A DNA stretch of 34,445 nucleotides from Paracoccaceae bacterium (GTDB lineage Bacteria; Pseudomonadota; Alphaproteobacteria; Rhodobacterales; Rhodobacteraceae). Shown here piece after piece: positions 15,099-23,879 of this stretch (positions are counted from its first letter, which is position 1; each line of letters starts with the position of its first letter). Made by a program: the position numbers and the translations under genes. Below the pieces are notes generated by a model. It ran no database searches. It was not told where the DNA came from and saw only the letters and a program-made list of their open reading frames with translations. The DNA lies in the NCBI GenBank assembly GCA_003567315.1, contig PWZT01000060.1, forward strand, positions 1 through 34,445. Reading direction: 5' to 3'.

Positions 15099-15304
15099 CA
15101 GCGAGCCTCCTGCTTTTCAGAGCGTGGGGCGTCATCCGCCGCCATCGGCTTGTCTTCATTGCGAAAGATCATTTGCGAACTGTCGCGATGGATCTTCTTC
15201 GAACCAGGGCGGAACAGGAATAGCGCCACCCCAATAAAAAGCGCGAACATCGCCACCAATGACACAATGCTGATGAAGTATCGCAGCGTATCATAAATTT
15301 CCAT
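15098..15304 (-). CDS. ccoQ: cbb3 oxidase subunit CcoQ
   Basis: The protein has 68 residues, with one transmembrane helix at about 11-31 followed by F-R-P-G-S-K-K and a polar tail, as in CcoQ/FixQ. This small subunit stabilises the oxidase complex and, in Rhodobacter, has been linked to oxygen signalling. AGGAGG lies at good spacing before the ATG at 15304. It overlaps ccoP by one base and lies 11 bases after ccoO. Confidence 0.92.
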   Translation of the reverse strand: MEIYDTLRYFISIVSLVAMFALFIGVALFLFRPGSKKIHRDSSQMIFRNEDKPMAADDAPRSEKQEAR

Positions 15305-15315
15305 TCTGCGCCTCC

Positions 15316-16047
15316 TTACCGGCTTGCATCAGGCACGAAGGTGTCGAAATCAACCAACGTGCCCAGCATCTGCATATAGGCGATGATGGCGTCCATTTCA
15401 GTGACAACCCCTTCCTGACCGTCAAAGACGCGCTGCTGCGCACCCGGATAGCGCTCATCGACCGGATCGGCGAATTCATCGGCCTGTGCGAAGAAATCCT
15501 CCACCGCAAGCTCCATCATCTCGTCCGTGTAGGGATGCCCCAAGGTCCGGTACACGCGCATGATGTCGCGCACATGCTCGGCATCCTGACGCGTGAGTTC
15601 ACGATTCATCATGAACCCATAGGACGGCATGATGGATTCAGGAACCACGGATTGCGGGGCGATCATGTGTTGCACATGCCAGTCATCGCTGTAGCGCCCG
15701 CCCAGACGAGCCAGATCCGGCCCGGTCCGCTTGGAGCCCCACTGGAACGGGTGGTCATACATCGACTCCGCCGCGAGGCTGTAATGGCCGTAGCGCTCGA
15801 CCTCGTCGCGCAACGGGCGGATCATCTGGCTATGACAGTTATAGCAGCCTTCGCGCAGATAGATCTCGCGGCCCTTGATCTCCAGCGGAGAATAGGGGCG
15901 CATCCCTTCCACTTCCTCAATCGTGTTGTCGAGATAGAAGAGCGGCACGATCTGCACGATCCCCCCGATGGTCACGACCAGGAACGACAGAACCAGCAGG
16001 AGCGTGGCATGTGTCTCGATTTTCTTGTGATGATCAAGAATTCCCAT
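15316..16047 (-). CDS. ccoO: cbb3 cytochrome c oxidase subunit II, monohaem cytochrome c
   Basis: The protein has 243 residues from the ATG at 16047. One transmembrane helix (about 14-38) anchors a periplasmic cytochrome c domain with C68-Y-N-C71-H72 in the conserved context [14 protein letters not shown]. CcoO passes electrons from CcoP to the haem b of CcoN. GTG at 16050 is also in frame, but GGAGGG ends directly before it, leaving proper spacing only for the ATG. It lies 11 bases after ccoN. Confidence 0.96.
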   Translation of the reverse strand: MGILDHHKKIETHATLLLVLSFLVVTIGGIVQIVPLFYLDNTIEEVEGMRPYSPLEIKGREIYLREGCYNCHSQMIRPLRDEVERYGHYSLAAESMYDHPFQWGSKRTGPDLARLGGRYSDDWHVQHMIAPQSVVPESIMPSYGFMMNRELTRQDAEHVRDIMRVYRTLGHPYTDEMMELAVEDFFAQADEFADPVDERYPGAQQRVFDGQEGVVTEMDAIIAYMQMLGTLVDFDTFVPDASR

Positions 16048-16058
16048 CACGCCCTCCG

Positions 16059-17660
16059 TTATTCAGCCGGGACTGGGCTGGTAGCCGGCTTGCGCTCGGA
16101 ACTGCCCACCACAGTTTTCCACAAGTTGTAGCACATGATGACACCCCCGATCAGGAACAGCGTACCGCCAAGCGTCCGCACCACATACATCGGATATTTC
16201 GCGGCCACCGTGTCAGCGAAGGAGTTCACGAGGAAGCCCTGCGCATCGACTTCGCGCCACATCAGACCTTCCATGATGCCTGTCACCCACATCGAGGCCG
16301 CGTAGAGGACGATCCCGATTGTCGCGAGCCAGAAATGCCAACTCACCAACCGCAGACTGTAAAGCCCGTCACGCTTCCAGAGCTTCGGCACCAGATAGTA
16401 GAGCATCCCGAAGGTGATCATCCCGTTCCAGCCCAACGCTGCCGAATGTACATGGCCGACGGTCCAGTCCGTGTAGTGCGAAAGCGAGTTCACAGCCCTG
16501 ATCGACATCATCGGTCCTTCGAAGGTCGCCATGCCGTAAAAACCCACAGCGACAACCATCATACGGATGATCGGGTCCGTGCGCAGCTTGTCCCATGCGC
16601 CCGAGAGCGTCATCAGACCGTTGATCATGCCACCCCAGGACGGCATCCACAGCATGATCGAGAAGGTCATGCCCAGCGTCTGCGCCCAGTCGGGCAACGC
16701 TGTGTAGTGTAGATGGTGCGGACCCGCCCAGATATACAGGAAGATCAGCGCCCAGAAATGCATGATCGACAGCTTGTAGCTATAGACCGGACGTTCGGCC
16801 TGCTTGGGGATGAAATAGTACATCATCCCAAGGAAGCCCGCGGTCAGGAAGAAGCCCACGGCATTATGGCCGTACCACCACTGGATCATCGCGGATTGCA
16901 CGCCCGACCAGACCGGCACCGATTTGGAGCCGAGCAGCGAGACCGGGATCGAGACATTGTTCACGATATGCAACATCGCCACCGTGATGATGAACGCCAT
17001 GTAGAACCAGTTCGCCACATAGATGTGCGGTTCGCGACGCTTGATGATCGTTCCCATGAACACCAGCAGGAAGGCCACCCAGACGATGGTCAGCCACAGG
17101 TCAGCCAGCCATTCGGGCTCGGCATATTCGTTGCCCTGGGTCGAGCCCAGGACATAGCCGGTCGCGGCCATGACGATGAAGAGCTGGTAGCCCCAGAACA
17201 CGAACCATGCGAGTCCGCCGCCCCACAGGCGCGCGGCCGAAGTGCGCTGCACGACATAAAAGGCCGAAGCGATCAGGGCGTTCCCCCCGAAGGCAAAGAT
17301 CACGGCAGATGTATGCAGGGGACGCAGCCGCCCGAAATTCAGATAGCCTTGCGCCCATTCGAAATTGAGCTGCGGCCAGGTAAGTTGAGCGGCGATGAAC
17401 ACGCCAGCCAGAAACCCGATAACGCCCCAGAAGGCTGTCGCAATAACACCATACCGGATCGGGCCGTCCATATATTCGTTTTCATTGGCCACCGGAACCG
17501 GCTCTCCGATCCGACGAAGGACCCATATGAATGTGATCGCGCTCGCAAGCATGATCGCCAGCATATGGACCAGATATGGCAAATCGCGAGCCATGCTGGC
17601 CGCGACGGCGGCAACCACCACAATCCCCCCCAGCACTGCCAGCTTGATGTAATCCCACAT
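16059..17660 (-). CDS. ccoN: cbb3 cytochrome c oxidase subunit I
   Basis: CcoN is the catalytic subunit that reduces oxygen to water and pumps protons. The protein has 533 residues from the ATG at 17660 (M-W-D-Y-I-K-L), with about 12-14 transmembrane helices. All metal ligands are visible: H116 and H405 for low-spin haem b, H265 (W-W-Y-G-H-N) and H315-H316 (G-P-H-H-L-H-Y) for CuB, H403 for haem b3. Y309 is six residues before H315, the position of the cross-linked tyrosine in C-type oxidases. An upstream in-frame start at 17714 would add 18 residues that do not look conserved, while GAAGGGA supports 17660. An FNR box lies about 100 bases upstream. Confidence 0.96.
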   Translation of the reverse strand: MWDYIKLAVLGGIVVVAAVAASMARDLPYLVHMLAIMLASAITFIWVLRRIGEPVPVANENEYMDGPIRYGVIATAFWGVIGFLAGVFIAAQLTWPQLNFEWAQGYLNFGRLRPLHTSAVIFAFGGNALIASAFYVVQRTSAARLWGGGLAWFVFWGYQLFIVMAATGYVLGSTQGNEYAEPEWLADLWLTIVWVAFLLVFMGTIIKRREPHIYVANWFYMAFIITVAMLHIVNNVSIPVSLLGSKSVPVWSGVQSAMIQWWYGHNAVGFFLTAGFLGMMYYFIPKQAERPVYSYKLSIMHFWALIFLYIWAGPHHLHYTALPDWAQTLGMTFSIMLWMPSWGGMINGLMTLSGAWDKLRTDPIIRMMVVAVGFYGMATFEGPMMSIRAVNSLSHYTDWTVGHVHSAALGWNGMITFGMLYYLVPKLWKRDGLYSLRLVSWHFWLATIGIVLYAASMWVTGIMEGLMWREVDAQGFLVNSFADTVAAKYPMYVVRTLGGTLFLIGGVIMCYNLWKTVVGSSERKPATSPVPAE

Positions 17661-17757
17661 GTTGCGTGTCCCTTCATTCTCGTGCCGCAGTCTGGTCCTA
17701 CCAGTAGCATGCACGGTTTTGCATGTCGCCTTTTGTCACGCCAGCAAAGACGCAACT

Positions 17758-17771
17758 TTGATTCAGGTCAA
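17758..17771. promoter_or_regulatory. FNR-type box between ccoN and usp
   Basis: TTGAT-TCAG-GTCAA differs from the FNR consensus at one position. Its centre (17764.5) is 104 bases before ccoN (minus strand) and 100 bases before usp (plus strand), so it could serve either or both. At class II spacing the ccoN transcript would start near 17723 and a usp transcript near 17806; neither -10 is strong. Related Rhodobacter ccoN promoters are known FnrL targets. Confidence 0.8.
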
Positions 17772-17864
17772 AAACTCTCGCGCGAAAGCTTGCGCCAGAT
17801 CATCGCAGATGTGACATTTTGTCGACAGTATTCAGGTCGAACATCGGGACGAGGAGAATACCGC

Positions 17865-18704
17865 ATGGTTTACAAGTCCATCTGCACCTTTCTTGCATCA
17901 GATATCGAGCTGCGCGCACAGCTCGATTCGGCGATTGCGTTTGCACGCCGCAATGATGCGCATCTGGAAGTCTGCTGCCTTGGGGTCGACGCCACCCAAT
18001 CCGTGGGGTTTTATGCCGGAGCACCGGCGGTCATCTATCAGGACGCGCTCGATCAGGCGCGCGCGCAGGCCGATGCGCTGGAAGAGGCCGCGCGGGCGCA
18101 TCTGCGCACGGCCGATCTGCGCTGGAGCACCGACAGCACAGTGCTGACGCTTGGGGGGATCAATGGGTATGTGGGGCTGAAGTCGCGCTTTTCCGATCTT
18201 GTCCTGTTGCCGCGCCCCTATGGCGAGGGGCGTGGGCCGCAGGATGAGATCATCGTCGAGGCCGCGCTGTTCGAGGGCGATGCGCCGGTTCTCGTCATGC
18301 CAGAACCCGGTGCAGAGATACCCGACTTCCGCAAGATTATCCTTGCCTGGAACCAGAGCGATGAAGCGCTTCACGCCACCCGCGCAGCACTCCCACTGCT
18401 GAAAGCGGCGGATGTTGTGAACGTCGTGGTTATTGATCCGCCAAGCCATAGCGCGGAGCGTTCCGATCCGGGTGGCCTGCTCAGCCAGATGCTTGTTCGT
18501 CACGGGGTGCAGGTCGATGTGACTGTCCTTGCCAAGACATTGCCGCGCATCAGCGATATCCTGCGCCGCCACGCAACCGAGCAGGGCGCCGATCTGATGG
18601 TCATCGGGGCCTACAGCCACTCGCGCCTGCGGCAGGCTATCCTTGGTGGCACGACGCGCAACATGCTGGAGGAAACCGCCGTGCCCGTCTTCATGGCCCG
18701 ATGA
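17865..18704 (+). CDS. Tandem universal stress protein (Usp) family protein
   Basis: The protein has 279 residues made of two Usp domains (about 1-145 and 153-279). The second contains a recognisable nucleotide-binding loop, G-A-Y-S-H-S-R-L-R-Q-A-I-L-G-G-T-T, and I-L-A-W-N-Q-S-D-E-A. The first is more diverged and lacks a clear G-x2-G-x9-G motif, a common pattern in tandem Usp proteins where one domain is structural. Usp genes in this position, between ccoN and fnrL, are typical of Rhodobacter-type cbb3 loci, and the name often used is uspA. Start: ATG at 17865 with GAGGAGA upstream. It shares a 204-base divergent region with ccoN that holds an FNR box, so low-oxygen control is likely. Its precise role is unknown. 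Confidence 0.88.
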   Translation: MVYKSICTFLASDIELRAQLDSAIAFARRNDAHLEVCCLGVDATQSVGFYAGAPAVIYQDALDQARAQADALEEAARAHLRTADLRWSTDSTVLTLGGINGYVGLKSRFSDLVLLPRPYGEGRGPQDEIIVEAALFEGDAPVLVMPEPGAEIPDFRKIILAWNQSDEALHATRAALPLLKAADVVNVVVIDPPSHSAERSDPGGLLSQMLVRHGVQVDVTVLAKTLPRISDILRRHATEQGADLMVIGAYSHSRLRQAILGGTTRNMLEETAVPVFMAR

Positions 18705-18714
18705 GCGGCGCCGT

Positions 18715-18747
18715 CCTGTCCTGCACATCAGGCTCAAGCAGGACAGG
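18715..18747. terminator. Inverted repeat after usp, possible terminator
   Basis: CCTGTCCTG (18715-18723) is perfectly repeated in inverse at 18739-18747 with a 15-base loop, starting 10 bases after the usp stop. No T run follows on either strand, so if it acts on transcription it may stabilise the 3' end or work with Rho. The rest of 18748-18872, between convergent usp and fnrL, shows only a weak 6-bp stem at 18848-18866. Confidence 0.4.
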
Positions 18748-18872
18748 CGCGCTCCCTGCGCCCCCCTGCGCCCGACCCTGGGAGGTGCTTACAGCCTGTT
18801 TGCAGCAAAGCCTTGTGACAGGGACACCATGCGCTCGCCCTCACCTCCGCGCCGATCAAAGGCGCGACAGGT

Positions 18873-19625
18873 TCAGACTAGGAAGCCCCCGTCGGAGTCG
18901 TCGCCTGTTTCTTCCAGCAGGCGGTCGAAGTCGGGGATGACGATCTGGCGTTTGCCCTCGGTCAGGATCAAACCTTCCTTGCGCAACGCCGACATCTGGC
19001 GGCTCACTGTCTCTAGTGTCAGCCCCAGATATTCTGACATCGCCTCGCGCGTGAGCGGCAGATCGAAGCGCAACTCGCCGTCAGATGCCGAGAGTTGCAG
19101 CGAGGCATCGCGCCGTGCGATGATGCAGATCAGGCTCGCAATCTTCTCGCGCGCGGTCTTGCGGCCTAGAAGCAGCATCCACTCGCGCGCCGCATCCAGC
19201 TCATCGAGCGTCATCTCCAGCAGGCGCTGGCCGATATGCGGCGTGCGCAGCATGATTTCCTCGAAAGGCTTCTTGCGAAAACAGCACATCACCAGATCCG
19301 TCGCGGCCGTCACGTCATAAGCCGAGGTCTCACGTCCCGGACGCCCCGCGAAATCCGACGGCAGCAAGAGCCCAACCATCTGGCGTCGGCCATCCTCCAT
19401 GGTTTGCGATAGCGTCGCGATCCCGGTGACGACAGAGGCCACGAAATCCATCCTGTCTCCAGCCCAGACAACCGTCTGCCCGGCCTCGAAACTGCGATAA
19501 TACTTGATCTGCTCCAGATGGGTCAGTTCATCGGCTTCGCAACGCGCGCAAACAGCGCGATGACGGATCGGGCAGTCCTTGCATTCCTGCGAGAAGGACT
19601 GAATCTTGGGGGTCACACGGGTCAT
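18873..19625 (-). CDS. fnrL: Oxygen-sensing FNR-family regulator FnrL
   Basis: The protein has 250 residues. Cysteines C15-x2-C18-x7-C26 and C114/C115 fit the four ligands of the oxygen-labile 4Fe-4S cluster; C29 is an additional cysteine. A cyclic-nucleotide-binding-type beta barrel is followed by the long dimerisation helix (L-D-E-L-D-A-A-R-E-W-M) and a helix-turn-helix whose recognition helix has E-T-V-S-R, the FNR residues that read the TTGAT half-site. It should activate the cco operons and hemN under low oxygen. Start: ATG at 19625. No clear Shine-Dalgarno is present and an FNR box ends 5 bases upstream, so self-repression is likely. Confidence 0.96.
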   Translation of the reverse strand: MTRVTPKIQSFSQECKDCPIRHRAVCARCEADELTHLEQIKYYRSFEAGQTVVWAGDRMDFVASVVTGIATLSQTMEDGRRQMVGLLLPSDFAGRPGRETSAYDVTAATDLVMCCFRKKPFEEIMLRTPHIGQRLLEMTLDELDAAREWMLLLGRKTAREKIASLICIIARRDASLQLSASDGELRFDLPLTREAMSEYLGLTLETVSRQMSALRKEGLILTEGKRQIVIPDFDRLLEETGDDSDGGFLV

Positions 19626-19630
19626 AATTG

Positions 19631-19644
19631 TTGATCTATATCAA
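19631..19644. promoter_or_regulatory. FNR-type box between fnrL and hemN
   Basis: TTGAT-CTAT-ATCAA is a perfect match to the FNR consensus. Toward hemN, TAAACG at 19667-19672 lies exactly 22 bases after the box, the class II spacing, giving a start point at about 19679. Toward fnrL the box ends only 5 bases before the ATG and would block transcription or lie within the leader. Confidence 0.9.
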
Positions 19645-19679
19645 GGTTGTTTTTCCAAGCGTGAGATAAACGTAAACCC

Positions 19680-21035
19680 ATGTCTCAGCTAAAGCAACTT
19701 TCCGAACTGGGTTTATTCGATGCTCGTGTGCCACGGTACACAAGTTATCCGACGGCGCCACAGTTTTCACCCGACTTCCCCCAGACAAGCTTCGCGCGGT
19801 GGATAAAGGACATCCAGCCGGGCAGCGCAATATCGCTCTATCTGCATGTGCCCTTCTGCCGCAGGCTGTGCTGGTTTTGCGCCTGTCGCACACAGGGCAC
19901 CCAAAGCGACGGGCCGGTGCGCGCCTATGCCGAGACATTGCACAAGGAACTGGAACATTTCCGCGCCCATCTGCCTGAAGGCGTCACGCTTTCGCGGCTG
20001 CATTGGGGCGGGGGCACGCCCACGATGTTGCCTGCTGCGGAAATGCGCCGCCTCGCCGCGCATGTCTTCGACATCGCGCCCCTGGCCGAGGGTGGTGAGT
20101 TTTCGGTCGAGATTGATCCCAACGAGATCGACGAACCCCGCTTGGATGCGCTGGCCGAAGCAGGGCTGACCCGCGCTTCGATCGGGGTGCAGGATTTCGA
20201 CCCTGAGATCCAGGGCATCATCGGGCGCGACCAGAGCTTCGAGATCACCAAGACCACAGCGGATGCGATCCGCGCACGCGGGATCAAGAGCCTGAATGCC
20301 GATATCCTCTACGGCCTGCCGAACCAGACCCAGCGCCGCATGTCCGACTCCGTGCAGAAGCTCTTGTCGCTCAGCCCCGACAGGATCGCGCTTTATGGCT
20401 ACGCGCATGTGCCCTGGATGGCGCGGCGCCAGCAGATGATTCCGTCCGACACGCTGCCGCGCCCCGAAGAACGGCTCGACCTGTTCGAGACCGCGCGCGA
20501 ATTGCTGATGTGGGATGGCTATGACGAGATCGGCATCGACCATTTCGCGCGGCCACATGACGGGCTGTCCATCGCTGCGGCGCAAGGCAAGCTGCGCCGG
20601 AATTTCCAGGGCTATACTGATGACCTCTCACCTGTGCTGGTGGGTCTAGGGGCCTCGTCCATCTCGTATTTCCCGCAAGGCTTCGCGCAGAACGCCCCGG
20701 CCACTGCGCAATGGAAGAAAGCCATCGAGGGCGGGCATTTCTCGACAGCGCGCGGGCACGCCTTCACCCCCGATGACATCTGGCGCGGTCGCGCGATCGA
20801 GGCGCTGATGTGCGATTTCCGGCTGTCACGCAGCGAGTTGGTGAATGACTACGCAGCGGACGGGTCGACGCTGGACCGCTTGATGGAAAAGACCGCCAAG
20901 CGCTTCGGCGGTTTCGTGAAACTGACCGCGGACGCGCTCGAGATCAGACCCGAGGGCCGACCGCTCACGCGCATGATCGCGACCATGTTCGACGAATATG
21001 CGATGGACAAGGCCGGGCACAGCTCGGCGGTCTGA
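19680..21035 (+). CDS. hemN: Oxygen-independent coproporphyrinogen III oxidase
   Basis: HemN is a radical SAM enzyme that converts coproporphyrinogen III to protoporphyrinogen IX without oxygen. The protein has 451 residues. The 4Fe-4S/AdoMet motif is C60-x3-C64-x2-C67-x-C69, with Y54 six residues before C60, as in E. coli HemN. Also visible are H-W-G-G-G-T-P-T-M (AdoMet binding), E-I-D-P-N-E-I-D and L-N-A-D-I-L-Y-G-L-P. In Rhodobacter this fnrL-adjacent copy is often called hemZ. The ATG at 19680 lacks a Shine-Dalgarno sequence and coincides with the predicted transcription start, suggesting a leaderless mRNA. Convergent with the next gene, 6 bases apart. Confidence 0.96.
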   Translation: MSQLKQLSELGLFDARVPRYTSYPTAPQFSPDFPQTSFARWIKDIQPGSAISLYLHVPFCRRLCWFCACRTQGTQSDGPVRAYAETLHKELEHFRAHLPEGVTLSRLHWGGGTPTMLPAAEMRRLAAHVFDIAPLAEGGEFSVEIDPNEIDEPRLDALAEAGLTRASIGVQDFDPEIQGIIGRDQSFEITKTTADAIRARGIKSLNADILYGLPNQTQRRMSDSVQKLLSLSPDRIALYGYAHVPWMARRQQMIPSDTLPRPEERLDLFETARELLMWDGYDEIGIDHFARPHDGLSIAAAQGKLRRNFQGYTDDLSPVLVGLGASSISYFPQGFAQNAPATAQWKKAIEGGHFSTARGHAFTPDDIWRGRAIEALMCDFRLSRSELVNDYAADGSTLDRLMEKTAKRFGGFVKLTADALEIRPEGRPLTRMIATMFDEYAMDKAGHSSAV

Positions 21036-21041
21036 GCCGCG

Positions 21042-22256
21042 TCATCCCTCTTCGACAAAGCGGATCAGCCTTGGCAGGCAGATCCGCTTGAGATCGTAAT
21101 TCTCGACCACAGTCTTGCGCGCGGCTTGCCGCAGGCGCTGATACTCCTCCGGCCGTGTGAGCGCGTCGATCAGCGCTTCTGACCAGCCCTCGACATCGAA
21201 AAAATCCACCAGCCGCCCATTCGCGCCATCCGTGATCACTTCCTCCACCGGCCCCGTGCGCGAGCCGACCACCAGCGCGCCAAGGCTCATGGCTTCCAGC
21301 ATTGACCATGACAGCACGAAGGGCACTGTCAGATAGGCATGCGCGCGCCCGATCTGTAGCGCGGAGGTGAATTCCTGATACGGCAGGCGCCCGACAAAAT
21401 GCACGCGCGACAAATCCAACCGGTCGCGTACTTCATTGACGAACACATCGCGCCATGTCCCCTCCTTGGGGCCAGCGGAATAACTCGCCCCATCCGCCCC
21501 GATGATGACAACCTGCGCCTCCGGCCGCGCGGCCAGCACATCGGGTAGCGCGCGAAAGAAGATATGCGCGCCGCGATAGGGCTCGATATTGCGTGCGACA
21601 TAGGTCAGCACCTCATCGCCCGCGCGCAGCACGCGGCCATTCGGCAGCCGGAAACTGGCTTGCGGGTCAGGGCGCAGCGCATCGGTATCCACCCCGTCGT
21701 GGGTGATCGTGATCTTGTGGCGGAACTCGGGGGGGAATGTATCGGCCTGCCACTCGGTCGGCGAAAGCGCGGCATCCGCCTGCAGCATCGGCAGCGCCAG
21801 ATGCGCCTGACGCGCGACCACATTCATCCGCACGGGCAAGGTCAGCGGGCTGAATTCGGGATCGAAGCCGACATCGAGCCCCTCGGTCGCGTAGTAGAAC
21901 TCGGCATAGACAAGCTGGCGCGCCTTGGGCCAGACCTCGCGCAGAAACAGCGTCTCGCCCCAACCGCTATGGCCGAAAATCACATCCGGGGTGAAACCCA
22001 TCTGGTCGCGCATCTGCGCGGCTGCGAGGGCCACACGCTGCGCGCGGTCGGTCATGGCCGTGAGCGTCCGCCCCAGCCGCGCCTCCTTCGGATCGGGCGG
22101 CGGCACCGGGGTCGGGTAGCGCAGGGTACGGATAGCGGTCTTCTGCTGGTTCTTTTCTGCTGTCAGCGCAACGACATTATGCCCGCGCGCCTGCAACGCC
22201 GGAGCAAGATGCTTGAACTGGCCCGGGAAATTCTGGTGGATCAAGAGAATATTCAC
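21042..22256 (-). CDS. GT4-type glycosyltransferase
   Basis: The protein has 404 residues with the two Rossmann domains of a GT-B enzyme. The N-terminus M-N-I-L-L-I-H-Q-N-F-P-G-Q-F-K-H-L and the central D-V-I-F-G-H-S-G-W-G-E resemble a subgroup of GT4 transferases seen in polysaccharide loci. The C-terminal sugar-nucleotide site is S-W-S-M-L-E-A-M-S-L-G-A-L-V-V-G-S with E at the usual position and G-P-V-E-E-V-I following. Donor and acceptor are unknown. Start is GTG at 22256 with GGAAAGGG upstream. It begins 18 bases after yejF on the same strand and may be cotranscribed with the ABC importer, although no functional link is evident. Confidence 0.85.
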   Translation of the reverse strand: MNILLIHQNFPGQFKHLAPALQARGHNVVALTAEKNQQKTAIRTLRYPTPVPPPDPKEARLGRTLTAMTDRAQRVALAAAQMRDQMGFTPDVIFGHSGWGETLFLREVWPKARQLVYAEFYYATEGLDVGFDPEFSPLTLPVRMNVVARQAHLALPMLQADAALSPTEWQADTFPPEFRHKITITHDGVDTDALRPDPQASFRLPNGRVLRAGDEVLTYVARNIEPYRGAHIFFRALPDVLAARPEAQVVIIGADGASYSAGPKEGTWRDVFVNEVRDRLDLSRVHFVGRLPYQEFTSALQIGRAHAYLTVPFVLSWSMLEAMSLGALVVGSRTGPVEEVITDGANGRLVDFFDVEGWSEALIDALTRPEEYQRLRQAARKTVVENYDLKRICLPRLIRFVEEG

Positions 22257-22274
22257 GAACGCCCTTTCCCATGC

Positions 22275-23879
22275 TCAGGCCGCCCCGATGCTAGTCATGT
22301 CAAACGCGGCTGCCAGCAATTGACGCGTATAGTCGCTGCGCGGCGCATCAAAGACCTGATCAATCGGCCCGGCCTCGACCACATCGCCCTGTTTCATCAC
22401 GATGACCTTATGCGAGAGCGCACGGACCACGCGCAAGTCATGGCTGATGAACAGATAGGCGAGACCATGCCGGCGTTGCAATTCGCGCAACAACTCCACG
22501 ATCTGCACCTGCACGGTCATGTCGAGCGCAGAGGTCGGCTCGTCGAGCACCACAAGTTTCGGGCGCAGGATCATCGCGCGGGCAATGGCGATGCGCTGAC
22601 GCTGGCCGCCTGAGAACTCATGCGGGTAGCGCTCCATCGTGGTCGGGTCGAGCCCGACCTCGGCCATGATCTCCGCCACAAGATCGCGCTCTAACTGCCC
22701 AGTCGGCACACCATGCACGCCCAGCCCTTCGGCAATGATCTGCTCGACCGTCATGCGCGGGCTGAGGCTGCCGAACGGATCCTGAAAGACGATCTGCAAA
22801 TGCCGCCGCAGATTGCGCAGATCGCGGCTCTTGCGACCCTGAATGTCCGCCCCCTCGAACCAGATCGGCCCCTTGCTGGAAATCAGCCGCAGTATGGCCA
22901 GCGCGAGGGTCGTCTTGCCTGACCCCGACTCGCCCACGATCCCCAGCGTCTCGCCAGAGCGCAGGGTCAGCGTGGCCTCATTGACGGCTTTCACATGGCC
23001 CACCGTGCGGCGCAGGAAGCCGCGCTGGATCGGAAACCAGATGCGCAGCTTGTCCGTGCGCAGGATTTCGCGCGCATCGCCCGGCACAGGCGTGGGCTGG
23101 CCCTTTGATTCAGCCGCAAGCAGATTGCGCGTATAGGGGTGCTGCGGCGCGCTGAAAATCTGCGCAGTCGGCCCCTGCTCAACAATCTCGCCGCCCTGCA
23201 TCACGCAGACCCGGTCGGCAAAGCGGCGCACGATGTTCAGATCATGGGTGATGAACAAGAGGCTCATCCCCTCGGCGCGTTTCAGATCAACCAGCAATTC
23301 GAGGATCTGCGCCTGAATGGTCACATCAAGCGCCGTGGTCGGCTCATCGGCCACCAGCAACTCCGGCCCGTTGGCGAGCGCCATGGCGATCATCACCCGC
23401 TGGCGCTGCCCGCCCGAAAGCTGGTGCGGATAGGCGCTCATGCGCCTTTCCGCATCGCGTATGCCAACCTTTTCCAGCAACTCCAGCACCCGCGCGCGCG
23501 CCTTGGCCCCGCGCAGGCCCTGATGCAGCTCCAGGCTTTCGGTGATCTGCGTCTGGATCGTGTGCAGCGGGTTGAGCGAGGTCATCGGCTCCTGGAAGAT
23601 GAAGCTCACGTCATTGCCGCGCACGCCCCGCAAGACCCTATCCGGGGCGCCGACAAGCTCTTCGCCCTTGAACTTGACCGAGCCTTCCACCTGCGCCGAC
23701 TCCCCCAAGAGCCCCACTGTGGAAAGCGCGCTGACCGATTTGCCCGAGCCCGATTCGCCCACCAGCGCAACAGTTTCGCCCTTCTCGACATGGAAGCTCA
23801 CCCCGCGCACGGCACGCACTTCGCGGCCTTCCTGCATGAAGGTCACCGAGAGGTCTTGCACATCCAGAACGCGGCTCAT
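22275..23879 (-). CDS. yejF: Peptide ABC importer, fused double ATPase subunit
   Basis: The protein has 534 residues and contains two complete ABC ATPase domains. The first has Walker A G41-E-S-G-S-G-K-S48, signature L-S-G-G-Q-R-Q-R and Walker B L-L-V-A-D-E-P. The second has G-E-S-G-S-G-K-T near residue 320, signature F-S-G-G-Q-R-Q-R and L-V-V-L-D-E-P. Such fused ATPases energise oligopeptide/dipeptide-type importers, and with the neighbouring genes the best match is YejF of the YejABEF system, known for importing microcin C-like peptides in E. coli. The ATG overlaps the yejE stop by four bases. The native substrate here cannot be read from the sequence. Confidence 0.9.
   Translation of the reverse strand: MSRVLDVQDLSVTFMQEGREVRAVRGVSFHVEKGETVALVGESGSGKSVSALSTVGLLGESAQVEGSVKFKGEELVGAPDRVLRGVRGNDVSFIFQEPMTSLNPLHTIQTQITESLELHQGLRGAKARARVLELLEKVGIRDAERRMSAYPHQLSGGQRQRVMIAMALANGPELLVADEPTTALDVTIQAQILELLVDLKRAEGMSLLFITHDLNIVRRFADRVCVMQGGEIVEQGPTAQIFSAPQHPYTRNLLAAESKGQPTPVPGDAREILRTDKLRIWFPIQRGFLRRTVGHVKAVNEATLTLRSGETLGIVGESGSGKTTLALAILRLISSKGPIWFEGADIQGRKSRDLRNLRRHLQIVFQDPFGSLSPRMTVEQIIAEGLGVHGVPTGQLERDLVAEIMAEVGLDPTTMERYPHEFSGGQRQRIAIARAMILRPKLVVLDEPTSALDMTVQVQIVELLRELQRRHGLAYLFISHDLRVVRALSHKVIVMKQGDVVEAGPIDQVFDAPRSDYTRQLLAAAFDMTSIGAA

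Noticed and set aside
16713..17864. Open frame on the plus strand running into usp, opposite ccoN
   Set aside because: It is the extension of the usp frame upstream of the well-placed ATG at 17865 with GAGGAGA; the upstream part mirrors ccoN and has no protein features.
18848..18866. 6-bp stem CGCGCC/GGCGCG just after fnrL as a terminator
   Set aside because: Short, no T run on the minus strand, and such GC stems are frequent by chance in this sequence.
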